Origin: Amphibacillus sp. MSJ-3 | GTDB lineage: Bacteria; Bacillota; Bacilli; Bacillales; Amphibacillaceae | DNA: 64,000 bases | Direction of reading: 5' to 3' | Assembly: GCF_018919165.1 (NCBI RefSeq) | Contig: NZ_JAHLQM010000001.1 | Span: 1 to 64,000 of the forward strand | Shown here: in pieces, positions 20,625-29,101 of the stretch | How positions within the stretch are numbered: the first letter of the stretch is position 1 | Layout: each line of letters begins with the position of its first letter | Notes under the pieces: generated by a model | What the model saw: the letters and a program-made list of their open reading frames with translations, nothing else | What the model was told of the DNA's origin: nothing | Database searches by the model: none | Position numbers and translations under genes: made by a program

Positions 20625-21284
20625 CTATTCATTTAAATCACGGTTTTCCCCTTTTACTAAATACAGTATGCTCTCTGCAATATTTGTCAAATGGTCTCCA
20701 AAGCGTTCAATATATCGAGCAACATAAGCCACTTGCATAATGAGTTGAATCTTTTGAGGATTCGTCGCTGACATAGTAAGTTGACGTGCAAGGACTTGAC
20801 CAAAAATGCGATCAATCGAATCATCAAGTTCCGATAATTTCTTCGCTAATTTATAATCCTCATCACGATAACTCTTAATAGCTAAATCAACCATTTCATA
20901 AGCAACATCACACATATCCTTTAAAGAAGAATCAATTTCTAATTGATGGTCTTCACCCAGGTGAATGGTTGAACGTGCAATATTCTTTGCATTATCCGCC
21001 ATTCTTTCAATATCCGTTGAAATTCTAATAGCTACGATTAACTTTCTTAAATCAGTTGCGACAGGCTGTTGTTTAGCAATCAGTAGGATAGCAGCTTCAT
21101 TGATTGCTAAATCAAGTTCATCAATTTTCTCATCTTCCTTCATCACTTGCTCTGCCAATTCAACATCCCTCTCATAAAGGGATTTAACAGCGTGCTCAAG
21201 CTGTGAGCGTGAGGACTCAGCCATTTTTACCAATTCATTTTTTAAAGCCTGAAGTTCAAGATCAAACTGTTTACGTATTGACAT
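20625..21284 (-). CDS. phoU: Phosphate transport/signalling regulator PhoU
   Basis: A 219-residue, all-helical protein with two tandem PhoU repeats (about 15-100 and 118-205), each with the DxxxD/ExxxD metal-binding pattern such as EKIDELDLAINE and ELDDSIDRIF. PhoU bridges the Pst transporter and phosphate signalling; in Firmicutes its role in the PhoPR system is not settled. It is the last gene of the pst operon, 19 nt after pstB. B. subtilis 168 has no phoU in its pst operon, so this arrangement differs from that reference. Confidence 0.93.
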   Translation of the reverse strand: MSIRKQFDLELQALKNELVKMAESSRSQLEHAVKSLYERDVELAEQVMKEDEKIDELDLAINEAAILLIAKQQPVATDLRKLIVAIRISTDIERMADNAKNIARSTIHLGEDHQLEIDSSLKDMCDVAYEMVDLAIKSYRDEDYKLAKKLSELDDSIDRIFGQVLARQLTMSATNPQKIQLIMQVAYVARYIERFGDHLTNIAESILYLVKGENRDLNE

Positions 21285-21302
21285 CTAAAAATTCTCCCCT
21301 CT

Positions 21303-22109
21303 TTAGCCAAATCGGCCGGTAATGTAATCTTCTGTGCGTTGATCTGCTGGTGTAGAAAATAAGCTATCTGTATCACTATATTCAATTAATTCTCCATTCA
21401 ACATAAATGCTGTGCGGTCAGAAATTCGAGCGGCTTGTTGCATATTATGTGTGACAATGACAATTGAGTAGTCTGCTTTTAATTCCTGAATTAATTGCTC
21501 GACTTTTAATGTTGATTTCGGATCCAGTGCTGACGTGGGTTCATCCATTAAAATAACATCTGGCTCAATCGCTAAAGCTCTCGCAATACACAAACGTTGT
21601 TGTTGCCCACCTGAGAGACCATAAGCACTCTCTTTCAAACGATCTTTAACCTCATCCCATATTGCCGCTCCCCGTAAACTCTTTTCAACAATCTGATCAA
21701 GAATTTCTTTGTTTTTTATTCCATGAATACGTGGTCCATAGGCAATATTATCGTAAATAGATTTAGGGAATGGATTTGGTTTCTGAAAAACCATTCCAAC
21801 TTTTGTTCTTAGTTCCTCTACTCGAAAGTTTTTATCAAAGATATTTCGATTACGATATTCAATCCTTCCTGATGTATGAACACCTTGAACAAGCTCTACC
21901 ATTCGATTTAATGTTTTCAAAAAAGTTGATTTACCACAACCTGAAGGTCCAATAATCGCTGTAACCTCTCGTTCATAAATTGGTAGATTAATGTTTTTTA
22001 AAGCATGGGTTTCACCATACCATAAATTTAAATCCTGTGTTGTAAAAACCAGTTGTCTATCTATAGCCTCTTTTTCTTTATCTAAACCTGTAAGTATTTT
22101 AAAATCCAT
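21303..22109 (-). CDS. pstB: Phosphate ABC transporter ATP-binding protein PstB
   Basis: A 268-residue ABC ATPase powering phosphate import through PstC/PstA. Walker [10 protein letters not shown] is near residue 54, the Q-loop is in [19 protein letters not shown], the signature LSGGQQQR is near 165, and Walker [14 protein letters not shown] follows. The FPKS/YDN segment is characteristic of PstB. A single pstB is present. It lies 17 nt downstream of pstA. Confidence 0.97.
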   Translation of the reverse strand: MDFKILTGLDKEKEAIDRQLVFTTQDLNLWYGETHALKNINLPIYEREVTAIIGPSGCGKSTFLKTLNRMVELVQGVHTSGRIEYRNRNIFDKNFRVEELRTKVGMVFQKPNPFPKSIYDNIAYGPRIHGIKNKEILDQIVEKSLRGAAIWDEVKDRLKESAYGLSGGQQQRLCIARALAIEPDVILMDEPTSALDPKSTLKVEQLIQELKADYSIVIVTHNMQQAARISDRTAFMLNGELIEYSDTDSLFSTPADQRTEDYITGRFG

Positions 22110-22126
22110 ATTTTACTCTCCCTTAA

Positions 22127-23011
22127 TTAATATCTTCGTTGGAATTTATTTCTGATTACGATGGCAACAGAGTTTAACGCAAATAACATGACAAGAAGCA
22201 CAATAATTGTTGCAGCAGCAAGATTCGCATACTCACTCACTAAGGATGAATCTAATGTCCAATAATATATTTGCATAGGCAAAACAGTAAATCGATCAAA
22301 TAAGCTGCTTGGAAATGGAATTAATAATGCAGGAATCCCAAGTACAACGAGTGGAGCCGTTTCACCGATTGCACGGGATAAAGCAAGGATTGACCCAGTC
22401 AAAATTCCTGGAATCGCCGCTGGTAAGATAATATTTTTTACCGTCTGCCATTTTGTTGAACCAAGTCCGTAAGAACCTTCACTTAAATCATTTGGAACAG
22501 CACGAATAGCTTCTTGACTCGAAACAATCACAATTGGAAGAACCAACAAAGACATCGTTAATCCACCTGCTAAGACAACATTACCAAAGCTAAGGGTCTT
22601 TACAAATATAGTCATACCTAAAATACCATAAACAATAGATGGAACCCCAGATAGATTTGAAATATTTGTTTCAATAATTGATTGTAGTTTTCCTTTTTTA
22701 GCGTAAAGTTCATTATAAATCGCAGTACCTACCCCTAAAACCATTGTAATTGGAATAACAACGGCCATTAACCACAGTGTGCCAAGTATTGCTCCCATAA
22801 TTCCAGCACGATCTGGCTCTGTCGATAATCGATTAGTTAGAAAATCAACATTTAAATAACCTATTCCGTCAGCTAATACACGGTATATTAAAACAGCTAA
22901 GACGAATACACCAAATAGTGTTGCAATAAAGAACAGTATTTTTAATAAGTAATTTAATAATATTCTTTTTTTCATTCTTTTATAAACTAATTCATGTTCA
23001 ATATACTTCAA
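22127..23011 (-). CDS. pstA: Phosphate ABC transporter permease PstA
   Basis: A 294-residue inner-membrane permease with about six transmembrane helices. The cytoplasmic coupling loop carries the EAA-type motif EGSYGLGSTKWQTVKNIILPAAIPGI near residue 178-203, which contacts PstB. It forms the channel with PstC. The start ATG at 23011 directly abuts the pstC stop codon. Confidence 0.96.
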   Translation of the reverse strand: MKYIEHELVYKRMKKRILLNYLLKILFFIATLFGVFVLAVLIYRVLADGIGYLNVDFLTNRLSTEPDRAGIMGAILGTLWLMAVVIPITMVLGVGTAIYNELYAKKGKLQSIIETNISNLSGVPSIVYGILGMTIFVKTLSFGNVVLAGGLTMSLLVLPIVIVSSQEAIRAVPNDLSEGSYGLGSTKWQTVKNIILPAAIPGILTGSILALSRAIGETAPLVVLGIPALLIPFPSSLFDRFTVLPMQIYYWTLDSSLVSEYANLAAATIIVLLVMLFALNSVAIVIRNKFQRRY

Positions 23012-23968
23012 TTAGTATTCCTCCCTAAACCGACGAGAAACGTAACGTGCTAAAATATTCATACATAAAGTGAAAATAAATAAGGTCATCGCCACAGCGT
23101 ATAGACTATAGTATAGTGTTGATCCAGCCGGAGCATCACCACTAGCCACCTCAACAACATATGCAGTCATTGTCTGCATAGATTGAGTTAAATCAAATGT
23201 GAAATTCTTTGAACTTCCACTCGCAATAGCGACTATCATCGTTTCTCCTACAGCACGTGAAATACCTAATACAAATGAGGCAACAATCCCAGAAAAAGCA
23301 GCTGGGATAACAACTTTAAATGTCACTTCAAGCTTTGTTGCCCCCAAGCCTAATGCCCCTTCACGTATCGCATTAGGCACGGAGCTCATTGCGTCCTCAG
23401 AGAGCGATGCAATCATCGGAATAATCATCACACCCATAACTAAACCAGGGCTTAATATATTGGTTGCTCCTAGCTCTGGAATAAATTCTCTTAATAATGG
23501 TGTAACAAAAGTGAAGGCAAAAAAACCATAAACAATTGTTGGAATGCCTGCAAGCAATTCTAAGATTGGCTTCATCACTCGTCGGACTTGATCACTAGCA
23601 TATTCACTCAAAAATATAGCCGTCATCATTCCGATCGGCCCAGCAACAAGCATTGCAATTACTGATGAAATAATCGTTCCATTGATTAACGGTAATACAC
23701 CGAACTCAGGATTTTGACTTAGTGGTTTTAATGTTTTCCCAGTAAAAAATTGAACTACTGAAATGCGTTGAAAAAAATCTACGGTTTCAGTGATTAAAAC
23801 AAATACTATTCCAATTGTCGTTAGGATTGATAAGAGTGCAATTACAAATAGAATCTTAGGCATTGCTTTTTCAATATAGATCATTAAACGATTTGAATTC
23901 ATATTTGCACTTATTAAATTTCTTGTTTGCACGATTTCCTTCTCTTTATTTATATTATATGACCTCAT
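23012..23968 (-). CDS. pstC: Phosphate ABC transporter permease PstC
   Basis: A 318-residue permease with about six transmembrane helices after a roughly 35-residue cytoplasmic N-terminus. The EAA coupling loop is EGALGLGATKLEVTFKVVIPAAFSGI near 203-228. It pairs with PstA to form the phosphate channel. The next gene, pstA, starts without spacing; pstS lies 60 nt upstream. The N-terminus is slightly long for the family; an internal ATG at residue 22 or 28 could be used instead. Confidence 0.95.
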   Translation of the reverse strand: MRSYNINKEKEIVQTRNLISANMNSNRLMIYIEKAMPKILFVIALLSILTTIGIVFVLITETVDFFQRISVVQFFTGKTLKPLSQNPEFGVLPLINGTIISSVIAMLVAGPIGMMTAIFLSEYASDQVRRVMKPILELLAGIPTIVYGFFAFTFVTPLLREFIPELGATNILSPGLVMGVMIIPMIASLSEDAMSSVPNAIREGALGLGATKLEVTFKVVIPAAFSGIVASFVLGISRAVGETMIVAIASGSSKNFTFDLTQSMQTMTAYVVEVASGDAPAGSTLYYSLYAVAMTLFIFTLCMNILARYVSRRFREEY

Positions 23969-24028
23969 GAATTACCCACCTTTTCCTATAAAGAAAAGAG
24001 CTTTGAGCCCCTCTCATCTTGAACACAA

Positions 24029-24973
24029 TTATAAACCCTTTAAGAACTCAACTTCTGCTTCAATTTCTTCATCAGGTAAGGGAGCAAATCCTCTAGCACC
24101 AGCAAAAGTATTGACGTGTTCCATTAAAAAAATTGAAAAATCGAGCACTTCCGGTTTAGTTCTTGCCGAATCTAAATTAAGATATGTGAAGACAGGTCTA
24201 GTGAATTCGGCATAATCACCGTCTTCAGAAATCGTCTCAAAGCTTGGTTCTATAGGACCATCACCAAAATCAATATGAATAGCTGTAATTTTCTCTTGAT
24301 TATTTATATAGTAGCCAAAACCAAAAAAACCAATTGCATTTTTATCTTCACTTATAAGCGTAAGCAAGGTTGAATAATCTTGCTGTAAATTAACGTCTTC
24401 TTTTAAATCCGCTTCTTCTAATATACTTTCATAAAAAAATTCATAAGTCCCATGGTTCTCATTAGGTCCATACGTATTAATTCTTTCTTTTGGCCAGTCT
24501 GAATTGATGTCTGACCAGTAATTAATCTCACTATCAGCCCTAAATATATTTGCAACTTCCTGATTGGTTAATTCTGTCGCCCAATCATTATCAGGATGGA
24601 TAACAAAGGTCAATCCATCAAGTGCAACTTTTAATTCCTTAATATCAACTTCTGATTCAAAAGCTGTTCTAAGTTCATCTTTATTAATCTCCCGGGAAGC
24701 ATTGTTAAAATCCGTCCCATTTGGAACAATAAATTTTTGAAAACCAGCACTCGTTCCTGATCGAGAGACCTCAACTGATACACCTTGTTGCGCAACGGAC
24801 ATATATTCTTCAGCAACCCTCGCCATCAGTGGATAAACAGTTCCTGATCCATCAATGGCAACTCGACCAGATAAAGCATTCGGATCATCATTCCTCCCGC
24901 TACATGCAACTATGAATATTAAAAGTAAAAAGAACATTAAAAATCCCATCATTCTTCGTTTCAATAACTTCAA
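24029..24973 (-). CDS. pstS: Phosphate-binding lipoprotein PstS
   Basis: A 314-residue extracellular solute-binding lipoprotein. The signal peptide ends in the lipobox FIVAC (Cys24), followed by a short Asp/Asn-rich tether. Phosphate-contact motifs typical of PstS are visible: DGSGTVYPL near residue 42 and SRSGTSAGFQKF near 69-80. It captures phosphate and delivers it to PstC/PstA. It is the first gene of the operon and is preceded by four Pho boxes, so PhoP control under phosphate starvation is expected. Confidence 0.95.
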   Translation of the reverse strand: MKLLKRRMMGFLMFFLLLIFIVACSGRNDDPNALSGRVAIDGSGTVYPLMARVAEEYMSVAQQGVSVEVSRSGTSAGFQKFIVPNGTDFNNASREINKDELRTAFESEVDIKELKVALDGLTFVIHPDNDWATELTNQEVANIFRADSEINYWSDINSDWPKERINTYGPNENHGTYEFFYESILEEADLKEDVNLQQDYSTLLTLISEDKNAIGFFGFGYYINNQEKITAIHIDFGDGPIEPSFETISEDGDYAEFTRPVFTYLNLDSARTKPEVLDFSIFLMEHVNTFAGARGFAPLPDEEIEAEVEFLKGL

Positions 24974-25020
24974 CCCCTGAGTTGTTATAAAATACTAATT
25001 GCCTTTATCTCTTTAAGTTC

Positions 25021-25074
25021 ATCATAACGAATGAATTTGAAGCTAACGTTAAGCATTTGTAAACTGTATGTTAA
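25021..25074 (-). promoter_or_regulatory. PhoP-type Pho boxes and -10 of the pst operon
   Basis: On the minus strand four hexamers sit exactly 11 nt apart: TTAACA (25069-25074), TTTACA (25058-25063), TTAACG (25047-25052) and TTCAAA (25036-25041). This fits the B. subtilis PhoP direct-repeat consensus TT(A/C/T)A(C/T)A with 5-nt spacers. A TATGAT -10 element lies 9 nt downstream at 25021-25026, and no -35 is evident, as expected for an activated promoter. Confidence 0.88.
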
Positions 25075-25084
25075 TTTTTCAATA

Positions 25085-25117
25085 AAAAAATAGATACTAT
25101 TAAAAGTATCTATCTTA
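25085..25117 (-). terminator. Terminator of dtd
   Basis: AGATAGATACTTT and AGTATCTATTTTTTT on the minus strand form a hairpin with a T tract about 20 nt after the dtd stop codon, insulating it from the Pho-controlled promoter. Confidence 0.85.
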
Positions 25118-25133
25118 ACTGAACTAATATTCA

Positions 25134-25583
25134 TTATTTTCTTTGATCACTATCTAGAATAATCGTTACAGGCCCATTATTCACTAAGGAAACATCCATC
25201 AAAGCTCCAAATTCGCCTGTTTCAACCTTTACGTCAAATGAGTGTAATTGGGTATTAAAATATTGATAAAGTTCATTTGCTTGATCCGGCTTAGCTGCAT
25301 TCATAAAGTTTGGTCGCCGTCCCTTTCGTGTGTCACTATATAAAGTGAATTGGGAAATAGATAGAATTGCCCCGCCTATATCCAATAAAGATAAATTCAT
25401 CTTCCCCTTATCATCTTCAAAAATTCTTAACTGACAAATTTTTTTAGCTAAATAGTCTGCATCCTCTTCAGAATCGTTATGAGTAACACCTAGTAAAACT
25501 ACTAAACCTTGGTTGATTTGACCAATTGTTTGATTTGAAACACTCACACTTGCTTTACTGACTCTTTGAATAATCGCTCGCAT
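25134..25583 (-). CDS. dtd: D-aminoacyl-tRNA deacylase Dtd
   Basis: A 149-residue deacylase that hydrolyses D-aminoacyl-tRNAs and Gly-tRNA-Ala. It has the [17 protein letters not shown] motif near 78-94, and the cross-subunit NNGPVTI-type Gly-Pro motif near 136. It follows relA in the same orientation, but about 240 nt separate the two genes, more than in B. subtilis, where dtd directly follows relA. The start ATG gives the usual MRAIIQRV N-terminus. Confidence 0.96.
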   Translation of the reverse strand: MRAIIQRVSKASVSVSNQTIGQINQGLVVLLGVTHNDSEEDADYLAKKICQLRIFEDDKGKMNLSLLDIGGAILSISQFTLYSDTRKGRRPNFMNAAKPDQANELYQYFNTQLHSFDVKVETGEFGALMDVSLVNNGPVTIILDSDQRK

Positions 25584-25821
25584 ACAATAGCTCCTTTAAC
25601 TTTCTCCCAACCCAGCTGTCCAATCATCCTTACGCATGACAAGACAAGATTTAGAATAATAAAGTGATTCCTCGCTTAGTAAAGAGCTAATAGTTAGTTA
25701 ATCAAAGACAAAAATGCTTATTCCTGTCTTGTAAAAACTCACAGCCTTATTGGCCCATTACTAAAACTTATGTTATCACCGACGTCGGCAAATTTTATAT
25801 CTGTTTTCAAAAAAATTAAAT

Positions 25822-28011
25822 TTACTGTACAACACGTTCAACAGTGTAAACATCTTTAATTTGTTTTAATTGTTCAACGGTTTTTCTCAAGTGACTAACA
25901 TCACTTATTAATATAGTTAAATGAATAAGTGCTATTTTATTACGGTCAGTTTTACCATTTACACCGATAATATTTGTACCTAATTCATTGATTGACTGTA
26001 AGATATCATTTAATAAACCACGACGATCATATCCTGAAATCTCTAAATCAACATGATATTGTTTTGTATCTGTTTCATCACATTCCCATCTGACATCAAG
26101 CATGCGATCTTTTATCCCTTCCGCATCCATGTTCGGACAGTTTTTACGATGGACTGACACACCACGCCCCTTCGTAATATAACCAACAATTTCATCCCCG
26201 GGTACAGGATTACAACATTTCGCCAATCTAACCAGTAAATTATCAACGCCTTCTACTTTAACACCAGAATCTCTTCGACGTTGTTTTCTACCAGTCGGTT
26301 TTTTTTGTACTTTATCTAGTGTCGTTTCTAGATCTTTCTTTTGTTCGCGCATTTTATCCGTTAAGCGCATCGTGATTTGTGATGCAGTGATTCCCTGATA
26401 ACCAACTGCAGCATACATGTCTTCAATGCTTATAAAATTAAAGCGATCTGCTACACGTTGAAGATTATCTTCAGTAAGAACTTCTTTCGGATCGTATTCC
26501 GTATTCCTAACCTCTTTATCAATCAATTCTTTACCTTTGATAACATTTTCTTCACGCTGTTGTTTTTTGAAAAATTGCTTAATTTTATTTTTAGCTTGGG
26601 AGGTTTGTGCCATATTTTTCCAATCCCGTGATGGCCCATATGAATGTTTTGAAGTTAAAATTTCAACAATATCACCATTCTTTAATTGAAAATCTAACGG
26701 TTCCATTTTTCCGTTAACGCGCGTCCCAATTGTTTGGTTCCCCACTTCCGTATGAATCTTATAGGCAAAATCAATTGGAATAGATCCTTTAGGTAATTCA
26801 ATTACATCTCCTTTAGGAGTAAATACATAGACCATATCGGCGAATAATTCGACCTTGAGAGATTCCATAAATTCTTCAGCATCATTTGTTTCACTTTGTG
26901 ATTCGAGAATTTCCCTAAACCAAGCTAGTTTCATCTCCGAACTATCCTTACCTGGTTGAACCTTTTTTCCTTCTTTATATGCCCAGTGAGCTGCAATACC
27001 ATACTCAGCTATTTTATGCATCTCTTTAGTCCTAATCTGCACTTCCAGCGGAGCACCCTTTGGCCCAATAACAGTCGTATGCAGAGATTGATATAGATTA
27101 GGCTTAGGCATAGCAATATAATCTTTAAAACGGCCAGGCATTGGTTTCCAACACGTATGAATAATACCTAATACTGCATAACAATCTTTAATACTATCAA
27201 CAATTATTCTTACTGCTAATAAATCATAAATTTCATCAAATTGTTTATTTTGCAAAATCATTTTACGATAAATACTATAGATATGTTTTGGTCGTCCAGA
27301 AAATTCAGCCTCGATTTGGACACCTTCTAATTGTTGTTGAACTTCCTTCATTACTTCTTCAATATAATCTTCACGTTCTTCACGTTTTTGTTTCATTAAA
27401 TTAACAATTCGATAAAATTGTTGAGGATTTAAATATCTTAAGGATACATCTTCTAACTCCCATTTAATTGCTGAAATACCTAAACGATGAGCCAATGGAG
27501 CAAAAATTTCTAATGTCTCATTAGCAATTCGTCGTTGTTTCTCAGATGGAAGGAACTTCAATGTTCGCATATTATGCATTCGATCCGCCAATTTTATAAG
27601 AATCACTCGAATATCTTTAGACATAGCAATGAACATTTTTCGATGGTTCTCAGCTTGTTGCGCTTCTTGTGATTTATATTGAATTTTCCCTAGCTTTGTT
27701 ACCCCATCAACAAGCATGGCGATTTCTCCACCAAATTCCTCTTCAATATCTTCCAAAGTCACGCTTGTATCTTCCACTACATCGTGTAAAAAGCCCCCTG
27801 CGATTGTTTCCGCATCCAACCCTAAATTGGCTAGTATGCCTGCCACTTGAACAGGGTGAATAATGTAAGGTTCACCTGACCGTCTGAATTGATTCTTATG
27901 TGCATCATAAGCATAATCGTAGGCACGACGAATTAACTCGATATCTTTGTCTGAAAGATACGAAGCCCGCTCTATAACATCTTCCACTGTCAAAACTTTT
28001 TCTTTCGACAT
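25822..28011 (-). CDS. relA: Bifunctional (p)ppGpp synthetase/hydrolase RelA
   Basis: A 729-residue Rel protein that makes and degrades (p)ppGpp. The N-terminal HD hydrolase domain has GFLHDVVEDT near residue 72-81. The synthetase domain follows (about 230-350) with the RPKHIYSIYRKM and YQSLHTTVIG segments. TGS (about 390-450), a zinc-finger/helical region with AKCCNPVPGDEIVG near 605, and a C-terminal ACT domain complete the long form. Both catalytic domains look intact, so this is the bifunctional Firmicute type. It lies between apt and dtd as in B. subtilis. Confidence 0.97.
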   Translation of the reverse strand: MSKEKVLTVEDVIERASYLSDKDIELIRRAYDYAYDAHKNQFRRSGEPYIIHPVQVAGILANLGLDAETIAGGFLHDVVEDTSVTLEDIEEEFGGEIAMLVDGVTKLGKIQYKSQEAQQAENHRKMFIAMSKDIRVILIKLADRMHNMRTLKFLPSEKQRRIANETLEIFAPLAHRLGISAIKWELEDVSLRYLNPQQFYRIVNLMKQKREEREDYIEEVMKEVQQQLEGVQIEAEFSGRPKHIYSIYRKMILQNKQFDEIYDLLAVRIIVDSIKDCYAVLGIIHTCWKPMPGRFKDYIAMPKPNLYQSLHTTVIGPKGAPLEVQIRTKEMHKIAEYGIAAHWAYKEGKKVQPGKDSSEMKLAWFREILESQSETNDAEEFMESLKVELFADMVYVFTPKGDVIELPKGSIPIDFAYKIHTEVGNQTIGTRVNGKMEPLDFQLKNGDIVEILTSKHSYGPSRDWKNMAQTSQAKNKIKQFFKKQQREENVIKGKELIDKEVRNTEYDPKEVLTEDNLQRVADRFNFISIEDMYAAVGYQGITASQITMRLTDKMREQKKDLETTLDKVQKKPTGRKQRRRDSGVKVEGVDNLLVRLAKCCNPVPGDEIVGYITKGRGVSVHRKNCPNMDAEGIKDRMLDVRWECDETDTKQYHVDLEISGYDRRGLLNDILQSINELGTNIIGVNGKTDRNKIALIHLTILISDVSHLRKTVEQLKQIKDVYTVERVVQ

Positions 28012-28228
28012 TTATGATCACCCTAATTCTTCATTTATAAGTATTCGTTCAAGTACCACACATAAAGATAATAATTTAGTAGTTCCCAAAAAAGTAACCT
28101 GGAATTCTGAACATCCGTTTAACCCTCATATGAATCTGCTTCTCTCTTGTTTATAGGTTAAATTATTAGTTCTTTATATTCTATAACATATTAGAAATTA
28201 ATTTCAACAAAATTCGCAAAAAAGATTA

Positions 28229-28494
28229 GCTATCACTTTATTTTACCGCAGTGCAACTGTCAGTAAGACTCTCACTTCAAGAATTCGAGAGAGAATAATA
28301 ATTGTAGGTGAGAGATCAACTGACAGTAACGGCCCGATTGGTTCAAGGGCCTTTAGGTCATACCCTTGTGGTACTAACAATCAGTGGGGATAGGAGGCCT
28401 CGGAATAAACTCATCAGATCCTATGGTAAGGTCTATATGACCTGGGTTTTGTATGTCCCCCCCCACTGATTGAGGTTTCACTTTATTTTTATAA
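28229..28494 (+). repeat. Dispersed intergenic repeat, copy C (most complete)
   Basis: The fullest copy without tandem subunits. Order of blocks: TTTTACCGCAGTGCAACTGT; a long hairpin of CTGTCAGTAAGACTCTCAC with GAGAGATCAACTGACAG; a second hairpin GGCCCGATTGGTTCAAGGGCC; GGTCATACCCTTGTGGTA; AATCAGTGGGG paired with CCCCACTGATT near the right end; and final GTTTCACTTTATT. Lies between relA and apt. No reading frame of note. Confidence 0.88.
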
Positions 28495-28523
28495 TCAGAT
28501 CAAGTGATTTTATAATATAACGA

Positions 28524-28552
28524 AAGCGCACCTGGTAGAGGTACGCTGACTT
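28524..28552 (-). terminator. Hairpin terminator of apt
   Basis: On the minus strand AGCGTACCT pairs with AGGTGCGCT over a CTACC loop just after the apt stop codon. The T tract is imperfect (TTCGTTAT), so strength is uncertain. Confidence 0.6.
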
Positions 28553-28560
28553 CAATCTAA

Positions 28561-29073
28561 TTAATATTCCATTAACGTTAAGACATCATAGTCCGTTAAC
28601 TTATCTCGTCCATTCAAGTAAGTTAATTCTATGAGAAAAGCACAACCAACCACAATACCACCGAGTTCTTCAACAAGCTTCACAGTCGCTTCGATTGTAC
28701 CACCAGTTGCTAGCAAATCATCGGTAATTAAAACTCGTTGACCCGGTTTAATCGCATCTTTATGGATGGTTAGGACATCCTTTCCATACTCTAATCCATA
28801 ATCAACCTTAATGACCTCACGTGGCAACTTACCTTCTTTACGAACAGGTGCAAATCCTATTTCTAGCGCATAGGAAACAGGGCAACCAACGATAAAACCA
28901 CGAGCCTCTGGTCCAACAACGATATCAACTTTTTTATCTCTTGCATACTGAACAATCTCATCAACCGCTGACTTGTATGCCTTGCCGTTATCCATTAATG
29001 TAGTAATATCTATAAATTGGATACCTTCTTTGGGCCAGTCTTCTACCTCTGTAATATATTGTTTATAATCCAT
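28561..29073 (-). CDS. apt: Adenine phosphoribosyltransferase
   Basis: A 170-residue type I phosphoribosyltransferase that converts adenine and PRPP to AMP. The PRPP-binding loop is [14 protein letters not shown] near residue 114-127, and [11 protein letters not shown] near 53-63 is the family's flexible-loop region. It lies 28 nt downstream of recJ and upstream of relA, the B. subtilis order recJ-apt-relA. Confidence 0.97.
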   Translation of the reverse strand: MDYKQYITEVEDWPKEGIQFIDITTLMDNGKAYKSAVDEIVQYARDKKVDIVVGPEARGFIVGCPVSYALEIGFAPVRKEGKLPREVIKVDYGLEYGKDVLTIHKDAIKPGQRVLITDDLLATGGTIEATVKLVEELGGIVVGCAFLIELTYLNGRDKLTDYDVLTLMEY

Positions 29074-29101
29074 AAACTTATTCCTCCTCGACTAAGAGTA
29101 C

